This document shows positions 36,668-45,530 of a stretch of 64,000 nucleotides of DNA, one piece after another (within the stretch, counting starts at the first letter, position 1; each line of letters starts with the position of its first letter). This DNA comes from Nocardia rhizosphaerihabitans. Its GTDB lineage: Bacteria; Actinomycetota; Actinomycetes; Mycobacteriales; Mycobacteriaceae. The stretch is taken from positions 62,001 to 126,000 of the forward strand of contig NZ_BMNE01000009.1 of NCBI RefSeq assembly GCF_014646295.1, given 5' to 3'. Both the position numbers and the translations under genes were made by a program. The notes beneath the pieces are model-generated. The model had not been told where the DNA came from and searched no databases. It worked only from the letters and a program-made list of their open reading frames with translations.

Positions 36668-37855
36668 TCAACGGGTCCGCAGGACCTGCCAAGCCTGTAG
36701 TGCCGCACCGAGATCCCGCACCGCGGCCGGATCACCGAGCGAACGTCCGGTGAGTTTCTCGATCCGGCGCAAGCGGTAGCGCACGGTGTTGGCGTGCAGG
36801 TAGAGGCGTTCACCGGTGGTGGCGGCCGAACCGCCTGCGGCGAACCAGGTTTCGAGCGTCTCCAGGAGCCGGAGACGTTCGTCGTGGGGGAGCGTGAGCA
36901 CCTCGCGCAGCCGCACGTCGACCATGTGCGCGGCCTCCAGCGGCGCGGCGGCGACCACCATACCCAGGGGGTTGTCGTCGAATCGGGCGACGCCGGCGGC
37001 GCGACCGGCCAGGCCGACCAGCGCCAGCCGGGCGAAATGCAAGGCCTGCGGCGTATCGGTGAGCGATTCGTACGGTGGGCTCATCCCGATCCGCGCGCGA
37101 TGCTTGCGCAGGGCCGCCAGCGCGGCGGACTCCCGGTTCCCTGGCAGCGCGAGGACGCCCACCTGCTGATCGGGCTGCAGCCGCCAGGCGGAGGTGATCC
37201 GGGCATGGCGCAGCGCGGTCTCGATGCCGGGCAGCGCCTCCCGGCCCGCGACGGTGACCTCGGCGGCGACCACGACATACCGTCCCCGCGGCGGCAGACC
37301 GAGGATGCGGGTGGCCTCACCGAGCGTGGCCGGATCGGCGATGACACCGGTGAACAACGCCTCGACCAGCACCGACCGTTCGTGCTCGCGTTGCAGCATC
37401 AGCTCCGAGCTCATCTCCCGGTACGCGGCTGCCACGGCGACGGAGTAGTCGCCGGCCAGCGCCCACACCTCGGCGGCCAGGTCGACCAGCACGGCGTCGG
37501 TGACCGCCGGGTGACGCCTGGCCTCGGCGACGAGTTCCGACCACAGGAACTCGAACCCGATCCGGAAGGCGTGCAGGGTCTCCGCCAGCGGCACGCCCTG
37601 CTTGGCGCGCAGCCTGCCGGTCTCCTTCGGCGGCTCGGGATCCACCGGCTCGTCGGTCGTGAAGTGCTGCACCATCAGCGTCAGATTGCGGGTGCAGGAG
37701 GTGCGGATCGTGTCGAACGGCACCTGGTTCTCGTTGCGGTAGGTGTCGAGGTCGGCGACGAAGCGCTGTGCCAGCTGCAACCCGAGATCGTCGATGCGGG
37801 CCAGCAGCGCCGCCGCGACGTCGACGATCGGGCCTTGCGACGGATTTCGAGCCAT
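36668..37855 (-). CDS. PucR family transcriptional regulator
   Basis: A 395-residue PucR-type regulator, the third in the window. The N-terminal part is helical (LQLAQRFVADLDTYRNENQVPFDTIRTSC), the centre a degenerate GGDEF-like region (GRYVVVAAEVTV to ESLTDTPQALHFARLAL), and the C-terminus the helix-turn-helix (LLETLETWFAAGGSAATTGERL, YLHANTVRYRLRRIEKLTG). The ATG at 37855 starts the family-like MARNPSQGPIVDVAA. Divergent from the acyl-CoA synthetase at 37962, its likely target. Confidence 0.9.
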   Translation of the reverse strand: MARNPSQGPIVDVAAALLARIDDLGLQLAQRFVADLDTYRNENQVPFDTIRTSCTRNLTLMVQHFTTDEPVDPEPPKETGRLRAKQGVPLAETLHAFRIGFEFLWSELVAEARRHPAVTDAVLVDLAAEVWALAGDYSVAVAAAYREMSSELMLQREHERSVLVEALFTGVIADPATLGEATRILGLPPRGRYVVVAAEVTVAGREALPGIETALRHARITSAWRLQPDQQVGVLALPGNRESAALAALRKHRARIGMSPPYESLTDTPQALHFARLALVGLAGRAAGVARFDDNPLGMVVAAAPLEAAHMVDVRLREVLTLPHDERLRLLETLETWFAAGGSAATTGERLYLHANTVRYRLRRIEKLTGRSLGDPAAVRDLGAALQAWQVLRTR

Positions 37856-37961
37856 TTCCGCAGCTTACCGGGGGTGTGGTTGTTCCCGCAGACAAGGCTT
37901 CCGCGGCGATGTTGTCCGGCGATCCATGGGATCGGCGTCACAGCGGTGCGACGATTTTTCG

Positions 37962-39431
37962 ATGCCTGCTCTGAGCGAGAACCTGCTCCATTCCGCGCTG
38001 CGCCACCCGCACCGGCCCGCGCTGCGCTCGGGTTCGACCGTGCTGACCTACGACGAACTCGAGGAGCGAACGGCCAGGGTCGCCGCGCTCCTGCGCGACC
38101 GCGGTGTCGAGCCGGGGGATCGGGTGGCGCTGATGCTGCCGAATGTGCCGGAATTCGTCGTGCTGTACTACGGGATCCTGCGCGCAGGCGCTGTCGTCGT
38201 GCCGATGAACCCGCTGCTGAAATCGCGGGAAGTCGCCTATTACCTGCGGGATTCGGACGCGGCACTGCTGTTCGACTGGGTCGGCGGACCAGGCGAGGGC
38301 CCCCAGGGTGCGCACGAGGCGGGGACCGCGGTGCTCACGATCGATGCCGGTGTCCTGGCCGCGCTGCTCGCCGGGCACAGCCCCCGCCGCGACGAGCACA
38401 CGGTCACCGCCGACGAGCCCGCGGTGATCCTCTACACCTCCGGCACCACCGGCACACCCAAAGGCGCGGCGCTGTCGCATGCCGGGCTGGTCCACAATGC
38501 CGAGGTCTACTCGGCGACCGTGCTCGACATCGGCCCCGAGGACGTGATCCTGGGCTGCCTGCCGCTGTTTCACACGTTCGGGCAGACCTGCGCGATGAAT
38601 ACCGCGATCCGCAGCGGCGCCTGTCTGACGCTGGTGTCGCGCTTCGAGCCCGCCGCCGTGTTCGAGGCGATCGCGCGCGACGGCGCCACCGTGTTCGCCG
38701 GTGTGCCGACGATGTATTCGGCACTGCTGCACGATCCCGGCGCCGCCGCCGCGGACGTGTCGACCTTGCGGCGCTGCGTCTCCGGCGGCGCCTCGCTGCC
38801 GGTGGAGCTGCTGCACGGATTCGAAAATCGTTTCGGCTGTGTAATTCTCGAAGGATACGGGTTGTCGGAGACGAGCCCGGTGGTCGCGTTCAACCACGCG
38901 GGACGGCCACGCAAACCCGGCTCGATCGGCACCCCGATCCGCGACGTCGAGGTCGAACTCGTCGACTGTTTCGACGGCATCGGTGAGATCGCGGTGCGCG
39001 GACCGAATGTCATGCTCGGGTACTGGCGACGCCCCGCCGACACCACAGCGGCGATCCCCGACGGCTGGTTCCGCACCGGTGACCTCGCCCGCCGCGACGA
39101 GGACGGCTATCTCTTCATCGTCGACCGCAAGAAGGACATGATCATCCGCGGTGGCTACAACGTGTATCCGCGCGAAATCGAAGAGGTGCTCTACGAACAC
39201 CCCGAGATCACGCAGGCCGCGGTCATCGGGATCGCCGACCCGCATCTGGGCGAGGAGATCGTAGCCGCCGTCGCCCTGCGCGCCGGTGCGACGACAAGCG
39301 GCGACCAGATCCAGGACTTCGTCAAGGACCGGGTGGCCGCCTACAAGTACCCGCGGCAGGTCTGGCTGCTCGATGCCCTGCCGACCGGGCCGACGGGGAA
39401 GATCCTCAAACGCGCCATTGCCCGACCATGA
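37962..39431 (+). CDS. Long-chain fatty-acid-CoA ligase (FadD-type)
   Basis: A 489-residue ANL enzyme that activates fatty acids to acyl-CoA. Motifs: LYTSGTTGTPKGAALSH (A3), EGYGLSETSPV (A5), FRTGDLARRDEDGYLFIVDRKKDMI (A7-A8) and PTGKILKRAI (A10 Lys). Sequence RGGYNVYPREIEEVLYEHPEI matches short/medium/long-chain FadD proteins. ATG 37962 begins MPALSENLLHSALRHP; no strong ribosome site is seen upstream. Divergent from the PucR gene, 106 bp apart, with the lipase gene 47 bp downstream. Confidence 0.92.
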   Translation: MPALSENLLHSALRHPHRPALRSGSTVLTYDELEERTARVAALLRDRGVEPGDRVALMLPNVPEFVVLYYGILRAGAVVVPMNPLLKSREVAYYLRDSDAALLFDWVGGPGEGPQGAHEAGTAVLTIDAGVLAALLAGHSPRRDEHTVTADEPAVILYTSGTTGTPKGAALSHAGLVHNAEVYSATVLDIGPEDVILGCLPLFHTFGQTCAMNTAIRSGACLTLVSRFEPAAVFEAIARDGATVFAGVPTMYSALLHDPGAAAADVSTLRRCVSGGASLPVELLHGFENRFGCVILEGYGLSETSPVVAFNHAGRPRKPGSIGTPIRDVEVELVDCFDGIGEIAVRGPNVMLGYWRRPADTTAAIPDGWFRTGDLARRDEDGYLFIVDRKKDMIIRGGYNVYPREIEEVLYEHPEITQAAVIGIADPHLGEEIVAAVALRAGATTSGDQIQDFVKDRVAAYKYPRQVWLLDALPTGPTGKILKRAIARP

Positions 39432-39434
39432 AAC

Positions 39435-39454
39435 ATGCTGTCGCACAACATTAT
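39435..39454. promoter_or_regulatory. Degenerate palindrome resembling the site at 5154
   Basis: ATGCTGTCGCACAACATTAT agrees with ATGTTGCAGTGCAACATTAT (5154-5173) at 15 of 20 positions, with the right half strongly kept. It lies directly after the acyl-CoA ligase stop and 24 bp before the lipase start. Similarity could be chance. Confidence 0.3.
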
Positions 39455-39478
39455 CCGCACACCACACAGGAGTGATCC

Positions 39479-40327
39479 ATGTTCACCTACACCAGCAGCG
39501 ATGGCACGACCATCCACGTCCGCTCCTGGCTGCCCGCAGGCACCGACATCACCGGCGTGGTCCAGATCGCGCACGGCATGGGCGAGTACGCCGCGCGCTA
39601 CAGCCATCTGGCCGAACGCCTCGCCGCACTCGGCTACGCCGTCTACGCCGCCGACCACCGCGGGCACGGCCACAGCATGGCCGGTGCGCCGGGCGATCTC
39701 GGCGCCAACGGCTGGAACCTGCTCGTCGAGGACATGGCAGCGCTCACCACGATCCTGCGCGCTACCCATCCCGGGCAGCGGCTGGTGCTGTTCGGGCACA
39801 GCCTCGGCTCGTTCGCGGTGCAGCAGTATCTGCTCGATCACGACGCGCTGATCGACGCCGCCGTGCTGTGCGGCACCACCGCGGTGGACGAGTTGTTCAT
39901 CGAGATCGCCGCCGCCGAAGGCGATCTGCTCGGTTTGTTCAACCGGGGATTCCAGCCGACTCGTACGTCCGCCGACTGGCTCAGCCGCGACGAGGCCCAG
40001 GTCGACGCCTACCTGGCGCACCCGTGGTGTGGTTTCGAGATCGATGCGACCAATATGGCGCTGCTGGCCCGCTCTGGCACCGAACGGCTCGCCGAACCCC
40101 GCGGCATCCGGACCGATCTTCCGCTGTATGTGATGGTCGGTGACCGCGATCCGCTCAATGCCGGTGCGCGGCTGAGTGATCTGCAGGTGCAGCGCTACCG
40201 CGACGCGGGTCTCACCGACGTCACCTATCGGGTCTATCCGAACGCCCGCCACGAGATTCTCAACGAGATCAACCGCGACGAGGTGGAGAACGAGCTCATC
40301 GCCTGGATCTCACGGGACCAGCGCTAG
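39479..40327 (+). CDS. Alpha/beta hydrolase, monoacylglycerol lipase/lysophospholipase-like
   Basis: A 282-residue cytosolic serine hydrolase of the lysophospholipase/monoacylglycerol-lipase type. The HGMGEYAARY oxyanion segment, the nucleophile Ser108 in FGHSLGS, acid Asp224 (GDRDPL) and His258 (NARHEIL) form a complete triad. ATG 39479 follows AGGAG. It follows a fatty-acid-CoA ligase, consistent with use of the released fatty acid. Its stop shares CTAG with the convergent methyltransferase stop. Confidence 0.92.
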   Translation: MFTYTSSDGTTIHVRSWLPAGTDITGVVQIAHGMGEYAARYSHLAERLAALGYAVYAADHRGHGHSMAGAPGDLGANGWNLLVEDMAALTTILRATHPGQRLVLFGHSLGSFAVQQYLLDHDALIDAAVLCGTTAVDELFIEIAAAEGDLLGLFNRGFQPTRTSADWLSRDEAQVDAYLAHPWCGFEIDATNMALLARSGTERLAEPRGIRTDLPLYVMVGDRDPLNAGARLSDLQVQRYRDAGLTDVTYRVYPNARHEILNEINRDEVENELIAWISRDQR

Positions 40328-41136
40328 GGGATGCGGGCAATGGCGCCGAGCATCGACACCGCTTCCTTGCGCGGATGCGGGCGCCACTCGGTGGGACGCC
40401 AGTCGATCACCGAGGTGATGCCGGGGGAGACCAGGTCGAGGCCGTCGAAGAACCGGGTGAACTCCGCGGTCGAGCGGAGCCGGAACGGGACGCCGCTGCG
40501 CTCGTTGGCCTCGATGGTCGCCTGCAGGTCCTCGGCGGACAGGTGGTCGTCGGTGGCATGGGTCATGGTCAGGTAGCTGCCCGAAGGCAGTGCCGCGCGG
40601 AGCTGCCTGACCACGTCGTAGGGCTGCATCTCGTCGGTCAGGAAGTGCAGCACCGCGCAGAGCATGAGGGCCACCGGCCGGTCCAGATCGAGAGTGCCGC
40701 GCAGCGCGGGGTGTTCGAGGATCGAGGCGGGGTCGCGTAGGTCGGCGTCGATGTAGGCGGTCGCGCCGCTCGGGGAGCTGTCGAGCAGGTCGCGAGCGTG
40801 ATAGAGGACGATCGGGTCGTTGTCGACGTAGACGACCCGCGACTCCGGGGCGATCGCCTGGGCCAGCTCGTGGACGTTGCCCGCGGTCGGCAGCCCGGTG
40901 CCGATGTCGAGGAATTGCCGGATGCCCGCCGTGTCGACGAGATACGGGATCGCGCGACGGAGGAAGCTGCGGTTCTCCAGCACGGAGAAATGGATCGAGG
41001 GAAATGCCGCGGCCACCGCGTCGGCCGACTTGCGATCGGCTTCGAAGTTGGCGCTGCCGCCCAGCCAGTAGTCGTACCGGCGGGCCGGGTGTGGCTTGGT
41101 GACATCCACCCGATCAGCGGCGGCTTCGAAGTCCAC
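40324..41136 (-). CDS. SAM-dependent methyltransferase, DUF574 type
   Basis: A 270-residue methyltransferase of the actinobacterial DUF574 (Methyltransf_19) family. It has TKPHPARRYDYWLGGSANF at the N-terminus (signature of the family), FLDIGTGLPTAGNVHE (SAM motif I), and VVYVDNDPIVLYHARDLL (motif II acidic residue). The start is GTG 41136. The methyl acceptor is unknown. Its stop overlaps the convergent lipase stop, and it is divergent from the P450 at 41230. Confidence 0.9.
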   Translation of the reverse strand: MDFEAAADRVDVTKPHPARRYDYWLGGSANFEADRKSADAVAAAFPSIHFSVLENRSFLRRAIPYLVDTAGIRQFLDIGTGLPTAGNVHELAQAIAPESRVVYVDNDPIVLYHARDLLDSSPSGATAYIDADLRDPASILEHPALRGTLDLDRPVALMLCAVLHFLTDEMQPYDVVRQLRAALPSGSYLTMTHATDDHLSAEDLQATIEANERSGVPFRLRSTAEFTRFFDGLDLVSPGITSVIDWRPTEWRPHPRKEAVSMLGAIARIP

Positions 41137-41229
41137 GGCGCGTGTCCTCTCTCTCGACTACGGTCGTCCCTATTCAGCCCGACACGAGACCGGTGGTGGC
41201 GTTGTCACGTCGCCGCGAAAGGCACGGCC

Positions 41230-42408
41230 ATGCCCCTGCAGTTCAGCCCCTACGACTTCGCTGTCCATGCCGATCCGTATCCGTACTATGCCAGGTTGCG
41301 TACCGAGGCCCCCGTCTACCGCAACACGACCGACGACTTCTGGGCATTGTCGCGACACGCGGACGTCCGGGCGGCATTGCGCGATTCGGACCGATTCTCC
41401 AGCGCCAACGGCCTGCGCATGGAGCCCGCGTTCTGGGGACCGCAGGCGGAGAAGTTCTTCTCCTTCGTGGCGATGGACCCGCCCAAGCACACCAGGATGC
41501 GCGAGCTCGTTGTCCGGGCGTTCACCCAGCGCCGGGTACAGAGCCTCGAGCCGCGCCTGCGCGAAATCGCCCGCCGCACACTGGAGCCGCTACTCGAGCG
41601 CGGCAGCTTCGACCTGATCGCCGACTTCGCCGGCCCGTTTCCGACCGACGTGATCTCCGAGCTGGTCGGCGTGCCGGAGGAGGATCGCGAGCTGCTGCGC
41701 AAGCTCGGCATGGAGATCATGTACACCGACGCCGAGTCGACCGATCTGCGGCCCGAGGCGATGCAGGCGATCGGCGCGCTCGTCGGCTACTACACGGAGT
41801 TGACCATCGCCCGCAGTCGGAACCGGACCGATGATCTGCTGTCGGGTCTGCTCGACGCGGCCGACGGCGACGACCGGCTCACCCCGGAGGAGATCGTCGG
41901 GGTGCTGATCCTGCTCGTCGGCGCCGGCATCGAGACGGTCATGCTGACCCTGGGCAACGCGTGGCACACCGCCGCGCTGCACCCCGATCAGCGCCGCGCG
42001 GCCTTCGACGGCCGCATCGACGACTGGATCGCCGAGTCGATGCGCTACGACCCCGCGACCCAGGGGCAGCTGCGCACCACGACGGTGCCGGTCGAGCTGC
42101 ACGGCGTGCAGATCCCGGCCGATGCCCGCGTTCTGCTGCTCACCGGGTCGGCCCACCGCGACGAGGCGGTCTTCGAGAACCCCGACGTCTTCGACCTGGA
42201 CCGTGACACCAGCGCCTCGCTGGCCTTCGGCGCGGGCCGTCACCACTGCCTCGGGATGAACCTGGCCCAGCTGGAGCTGCGGGTGGCGTTGCAGGAGATC
42301 GTCGCGGCGGTAGCCGACTACGAGATCGATACCGACAATCTGGTGCGCATCCACTCGTCCAACAACCGGGGCTTCGCCTCGCTACCGACGACGGTGATGC
42401 TGCGCTGA
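41230..42408 (+). CDS. Cytochrome P450
   Basis: A 392-residue soluble bacterial P450. The haem loop FGAGRHHCLG (Cys340), the I-helix GAGIET and the K-helix ESMR are intact. Substrate not deducible. ATG 41230 follows the divergent methyltransferase start (41136), with 93 bp between. No ferredoxin or reductase gene is adjacent, so electron donors come from elsewhere. A strong hairpin follows the stop codon. Confidence 0.94.
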   Translation: MPLQFSPYDFAVHADPYPYYARLRTEAPVYRNTTDDFWALSRHADVRAALRDSDRFSSANGLRMEPAFWGPQAEKFFSFVAMDPPKHTRMRELVVRAFTQRRVQSLEPRLREIARRTLEPLLERGSFDLIADFAGPFPTDVISELVGVPEEDRELLRKLGMEIMYTDAESTDLRPEAMQAIGALVGYYTELTIARSRNRTDDLLSGLLDAADGDDRLTPEEIVGVLILLVGAGIETVMLTLGNAWHTAALHPDQRRAAFDGRIDDWIAESMRYDPATQGQLRTTTVPVELHGVQIPADARVLLLTGSAHRDEAVFENPDVFDLDRDTSASLAFGAGRHHCLGMNLAQLELRVALQEIVAAVADYEIDTDNLVRIHSSNNRGFASLPTTVMLR

Positions 42409-42413
42409 GAGCG

Positions 42414-42457
42414 CACCGAGAACGGCCCGTCCGCCGTGGTGGGCGGGCCGTTCGGTG
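42414..42457 (+). terminator. Intrinsic-type hairpin after the P450 gene
   Basis: CACCGAGAACGGCCCGTCC and GGGCGGGCCGTTCGGTG form a long GC-rich stem around a short loop, with one or two mismatches, starting 5 bp after the P450 stop. There is no T-rich tail, which is common for actinobacterial terminators. Confidence 0.8.
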
Positions 42458-42628
42458 TTCCCGCCAGGTGTGGACTCGCGGTTGTGTGACTGCTCCCAAA
42501 AACACGGGGGCGAGTTGCGTTCGGCCGCGCCGTCGTCGAAGGTAGGTACCTGGGAGTATCAGTCCCACACACCATGCGGTCTGATCGTGGCCGAGACCGC
42601 CAGTAGTGGAATCGACATCGGAGTCGGT

Positions 42629-43075
42629 ATGAGCGCTGTGTTCGAGAGTCACCACGGATGGGTCGTCGATATCGTCGCGGACGGCATCGACCTGATCGGC
42701 TGGCGGGCGATGTGCTCGTGCGGCCGCTGGTACGGGCAGCCGTGGCAGCGGTCGGCGCTGCCCGACGGCCATGTCCCGGCCGAGCGGCGACTGCACTGCC
42801 CCGGCGGGCACCTCGACCCGGCTCTCACCCGGCTGGTGCTCGAGGAGTGGGAGTGCCACCACTTCGAGATGCAGGCGCTGATGCCGGTACGGCTGGCCTT
42901 CCAGGATTCCGAGTCGGCCCGGCAGCGGCTCGTCGAGGCCGTCCGTTTCGTCCGGTCGACGGGGGCATCCTGGGAATCGATCGGGCAGGTGATCGGCACC
43001 GAATCCGCGGAGGTCGCCGAGCAGCGCTTCGGTGTCGGTCCGTGGCGCGACACCGTGAGCCAACTCGAGTGGTGA
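42629..43075 (+). CDS. Unknown protein with HTH-like C-terminus and Cys-rich motifs
   Basis: A 148-residue unrecognised protein. It contains MCSCGRWYGQPW and HCPGGH, a possible four-cysteine/histidine metal site, and a C-terminal segment STGASWESIGQVIGTES that fits the 'GxSWxxIGxxLGxS' helix-turn-helix found in many actinobacterial small regulators. ATG 42629 follows CGGAG; an open frame extends further upstream without a good start. The 170-bp region before it, up to the P450 terminator, holds no gene. A DNA-binding role is possible but not shown. Confidence 0.7.
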   Translation: MSAVFESHHGWVVDIVADGIDLIGWRAMCSCGRWYGQPWQRSALPDGHVPAERRLHCPGGHLDPALTRLVLEEWECHHFEMQALMPVRLAFQDSESARQRLVEAVRFVRSTGASWESIGQVIGTESAEVAEQRFGVGPWRDTVSQLEW

Positions 43076-43096
43076 CCCTCCGCCTACCCTCGGGGT

Positions 43097-43447
43097 ATGG
43101 CCGCCGACGTTCGCCGGATCCGGGGTTTCGTCGTCCTGCCGCCGGACGCCCCGGTGACGACGGCGCGCATCGTCGTCGAACTGCGTGATGTGACCTATGC
43201 CGACGGCGCGGCGCCGCTGGTCGCCGAGACCGTGACCATCGGCGTCGCGATCGAACCCGGCGCGCGGATTCCGTTCGACCTCGCGGCACCGGAGAGTCCG
43301 GCGGGTACCGCACTGGGCCTGGCCTGCCAGATAGACCGAGCGGGCGACGGCGTGCTGAGAACCGGGGACCTGGTGTCCACGCAGGCGATTCCGGTGCCCC
43401 CACACGGGTCGGTGTCGGGCGTGATCATCCCCGTGCGCCCGGTCTGA
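43097..43447 (+). CDS. YbaY/YscW-like beta-sandwich protein
   Basis: A 116-residue protein with the repeated pattern GFVVLPPDAPVTTARIVVELRDV, then ARIPFDLAAPE, similar to the YbaY/YscW chaperone-like lipoprotein domain, but with no lipobox or signal peptide. A short distance (21 bp) separates it from the preceding gene, so co-transcription is likely. The family match is by eye and moderate. The motif copy at 43459 begins 12 bp after its stop. Confidence 0.6.
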   Translation: MAADVRRIRGFVVLPPDAPVTTARIVVELRDVTYADGAAPLVAETVTIGVAIEPGARIPFDLAAPESPAGTALGLACQIDRAGDGVLRTGDLVSTQAIPVPPHGSVSGVIIPVRPV

Positions 43448-43458
43448 GCGCCGCGATC

Positions 43459-43476
43459 GGGTAGCGCGCTACGCGT
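43459..43476 (+). promoter_or_regulatory. Shared motif, copy 1 (GGGTAGCGCGCTACGCGT)
   Basis: First of five copies of an 18-bp motif in this region. It ends 65 bp before the astacin-propeller start. The motif contains a GTAG-NNNN-CTAC palindrome followed by NCGT on the gene side. Confidence 0.65.
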
Positions 43477-43541
43477 GAGTCCGGGAGGCCATCGGCCGGA
43501 CACTTCCCTGACCAGGCGACGACGCAGAGGAAGTGCGGCCC

Positions 43542-45413
43542 ATGATCATCGAAGACACCGTCCCGACGACCGCCGACATGGACGACACCGGCGAATTCCA
43601 TTCCGGCCCCGAAGCGGGTACGACGTTGATTCCCAGCGTCAACCACGGCCTCCGCGAAGTGCCCTATGCGGCGGTCGACGACCTCGCGATCTTCGAAGGC
43701 GACATCGTTCTCGGCACGCTCGCCGAGATCGCCGCCCGCCAGGGGCAGGAGGGCATAGCGATCTCGGGTGCGCACTTCCGGTGGCCCAGTGCCGTTGTCC
43801 CCTATGAGGTCGATCCGGCATTGCCGGGGCAGCAGCGGATCACCGACGCGGTCGCGCACTGGAATGCCCGCACCAGACTGCGATTCGTCCCGCGCACCAG
43901 CGTCCACGCCGACTACGTGCGGTTCGTGCCGAGCACCGCGAGCCGCTCGCCGGTCGGCAGGCAGGGCGGCATGCAGACCATCGAACTGACCGCGGGCGCG
44001 CCGACCGGGACCGTCATCCACGAGATGGGACACGCGATCGGGCTGTGGCACGAACAGAGCAGGGAGGACCGGGAACGGTTCGTCGAGGTGCGGCTGGCCA
44101 ATGTGACCGCGGCGAATCGGCACAACTTCGCCCAGCACATCACCGACGGCGACGATATCGGAGGCTACGACTTCGGCTCGATCATGCATTACCCGGCAAC
44201 AGCTTTCAGTACCAACGGGCAGGCCACGATCGTGCCGCGGGTGACGCTGCCACCCGGGGTGACGATGGGACAGCGCACGGCGCTGTCGACGGGCGATGTC
44301 CAGGCCGCGCACACGATCTACCCGAACTGGTCGGGCGTGGGCGATCGGTGGCGCAGTATCGGCGGCGTATTCCCGCGCACCGCACGGGTTTCCGCGACCG
44401 CCCGGCGCACCGACCATCTCGACCTGTTCATCACCGGCAACGACGGCCGCGTGTACACCTCCTGGTGGCATGCGGGGTCGGAGTGGTCGGGCGCGGGGGA
44501 CCGGTGGCGCAACATCGGCGGGATCTTCCCGGCAGGCGCCGCGGTGGCTTCGGTGGCGCGGACGTCGAACAACCTCGATGTGTTCACCGTCGGCAACGAC
44601 GGCCGCGTCTACACCTCGTGGTGGCAGGCGGGCTCGGACTGGTCGGGCATCGGCGATCGCTGGCGCAATATCGGCGGGGTATTCCCGCGTACGGCAAAGG
44701 TTTCCGCGGTCGCGCGGACAGCGAACAATCTCGATCTGTTCATCACCGGCAACGACGGGCGGGTCTACACGTCGTGGTGGCAGCAGGGCAGCGACTGGTC
44801 GGGCATCGGTGACCGGTGGCGCAATATCGGCGGAGTGTTCCCGCCGAACGCGCCGGTGGCCTCGGTGGCGCGCAAGTCGGACATTCTCGATCTGTTCATC
44901 ACCGGCAACGACGGCCGCGTCTACACGTCGTGGTGGCAGGCGGGCTCGGACTGGTCGGGCATCGGCGATCGCTGGCGCAATATCGGCGGTGTCTTCCCGG
45001 CCGGCGCGCCGGTGACGGTGGTGGCGCGGACAGAGACCATCCTCGATCTGTTCATCACGGGCAACGACGGCTGCGTCTACACGTCGTGGTGGCAGGCCGG
45101 GTCGGACTGGTCCGGCATCGGCAACCGCTGGCGCAATATCGGTGGCGTCTTCCCGCCCGGGGCGCCGGTCGCCGCGGTGGCGCGCACAGCGAACAATCTC
45201 GATCTGTTCATCACGGGCAACGACGGCCGCGTCTACACCTCGTGGTGGCAGGCGGGCTCGGACTGGTCGGGCATCGGCAACCGGTGGCGCAATATCGGCG
45301 GGGTCTTCCCCGTCGGCGGGCCGGTGGCGGCCGTTGCCCGCAGCGCGGGCGAACTGGACGCGTTCACCACCGGCAACGACGGCCGGGTCTACACCTCCTG
45401 GTGGGAACAGTAG
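43542..45413 (+). CDS. Astacin metalloprotease fused to a seven-blade propeller lectin-like domain
   Basis: A 623-residue protein. Residues about 85-260 are an astacin (M12A) zinc protease: FRWPSAVVPYEVDP start, zinc motif HEMGHAIGLWH (first His160) and Met-turn SIMHYP. Before it, FEGD (51-54) matches the FxGD propeptide motif in which Asp blocks the zinc in latent astacins, so the enzyme is probably made as a zymogen. From residue 263 to the end there are seven repeats of 52 residues (WSGIGDRWRNIGGVFP to NDGRVYTSWW), as expected for a seven-blade propeller of the PLL/fucose-lectin type. No signal peptide is seen, although astacins normally act outside the cell. ATG 43542 follows AGAGGAA. Motif copy 1 lies 65 bp upstream. 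Confidence 0.9.
   Translation: MIIEDTVPTTADMDDTGEFHSGPEAGTTLIPSVNHGLREVPYAAVDDLAIFEGDIVLGTLAEIAARQGQEGIAISGAHFRWPSAVVPYEVDPALPGQQRITDAVAHWNARTRLRFVPRTSVHADYVRFVPSTASRSPVGRQGGMQTIELTAGAPTGTVIHEMGHAIGLWHEQSREDRERFVEVRLANVTAANRHNFAQHITDGDDIGGYDFGSIMHYPATAFSTNGQATIVPRVTLPPGVTMGQRTALSTGDVQAAHTIYPNWSGVGDRWRSIGGVFPRTARVSATARRTDHLDLFITGNDGRVYTSWWHAGSEWSGAGDRWRNIGGIFPAGAAVASVARTSNNLDVFTVGNDGRVYTSWWQAGSDWSGIGDRWRNIGGVFPRTAKVSAVARTANNLDLFITGNDGRVYTSWWQQGSDWSGIGDRWRNIGGVFPPNAPVASVARKSDILDLFITGNDGRVYTSWWQAGSDWSGIGDRWRNIGGVFPAGAPVTVVARTETILDLFITGNDGCVYTSWWQAGSDWSGIGNRWRNIGGVFPPGAPVAAVARTANNLDLFITGNDGRVYTSWWQAGSDWSGIGNRWRNIGGVFPVGGPVAAVARSAGELDAFTTGNDGRVYTSWWEQ
44328..45413 (+). repeat. Seven tandem 156-bp repeats encoding propeller blades
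   Basis: Units start at 44328, 44484, 44640, 44796, 44952, 45108 and 45264; the last is 150 bp including the stop. Each encodes 52 residues. Units share long identical stretches at DNA level, such as the codons for RWRNIGGVFP. Unit 5 carries NDGCVYTS instead of NDGRVYTS. Confidence 0.95.
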
Positions 45414-45445
45414 CCACCACCTCCGGTGCCGGTCACGGGAAAATC

Positions 45446-45463
45446 GAGTGGTCGACTACTCGT
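45446..45463 (+). promoter_or_regulatory. Shared motif, copy 2 (GAGTGGTCGACTACTCGT)
   Basis: Second copy of the 18-bp motif, ending 67 bp before the start of the protease-hydrolase gene. One change (GTGG for GTAG) in the left half. Confidence 0.65.
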
Positions 45464-45530
45464 GCTCGGCACCGGGCACCGCGCTCACCCTGAGAACGCC
45501 AGCTGCATACTTCTCCAGGCGAGGTGACCC

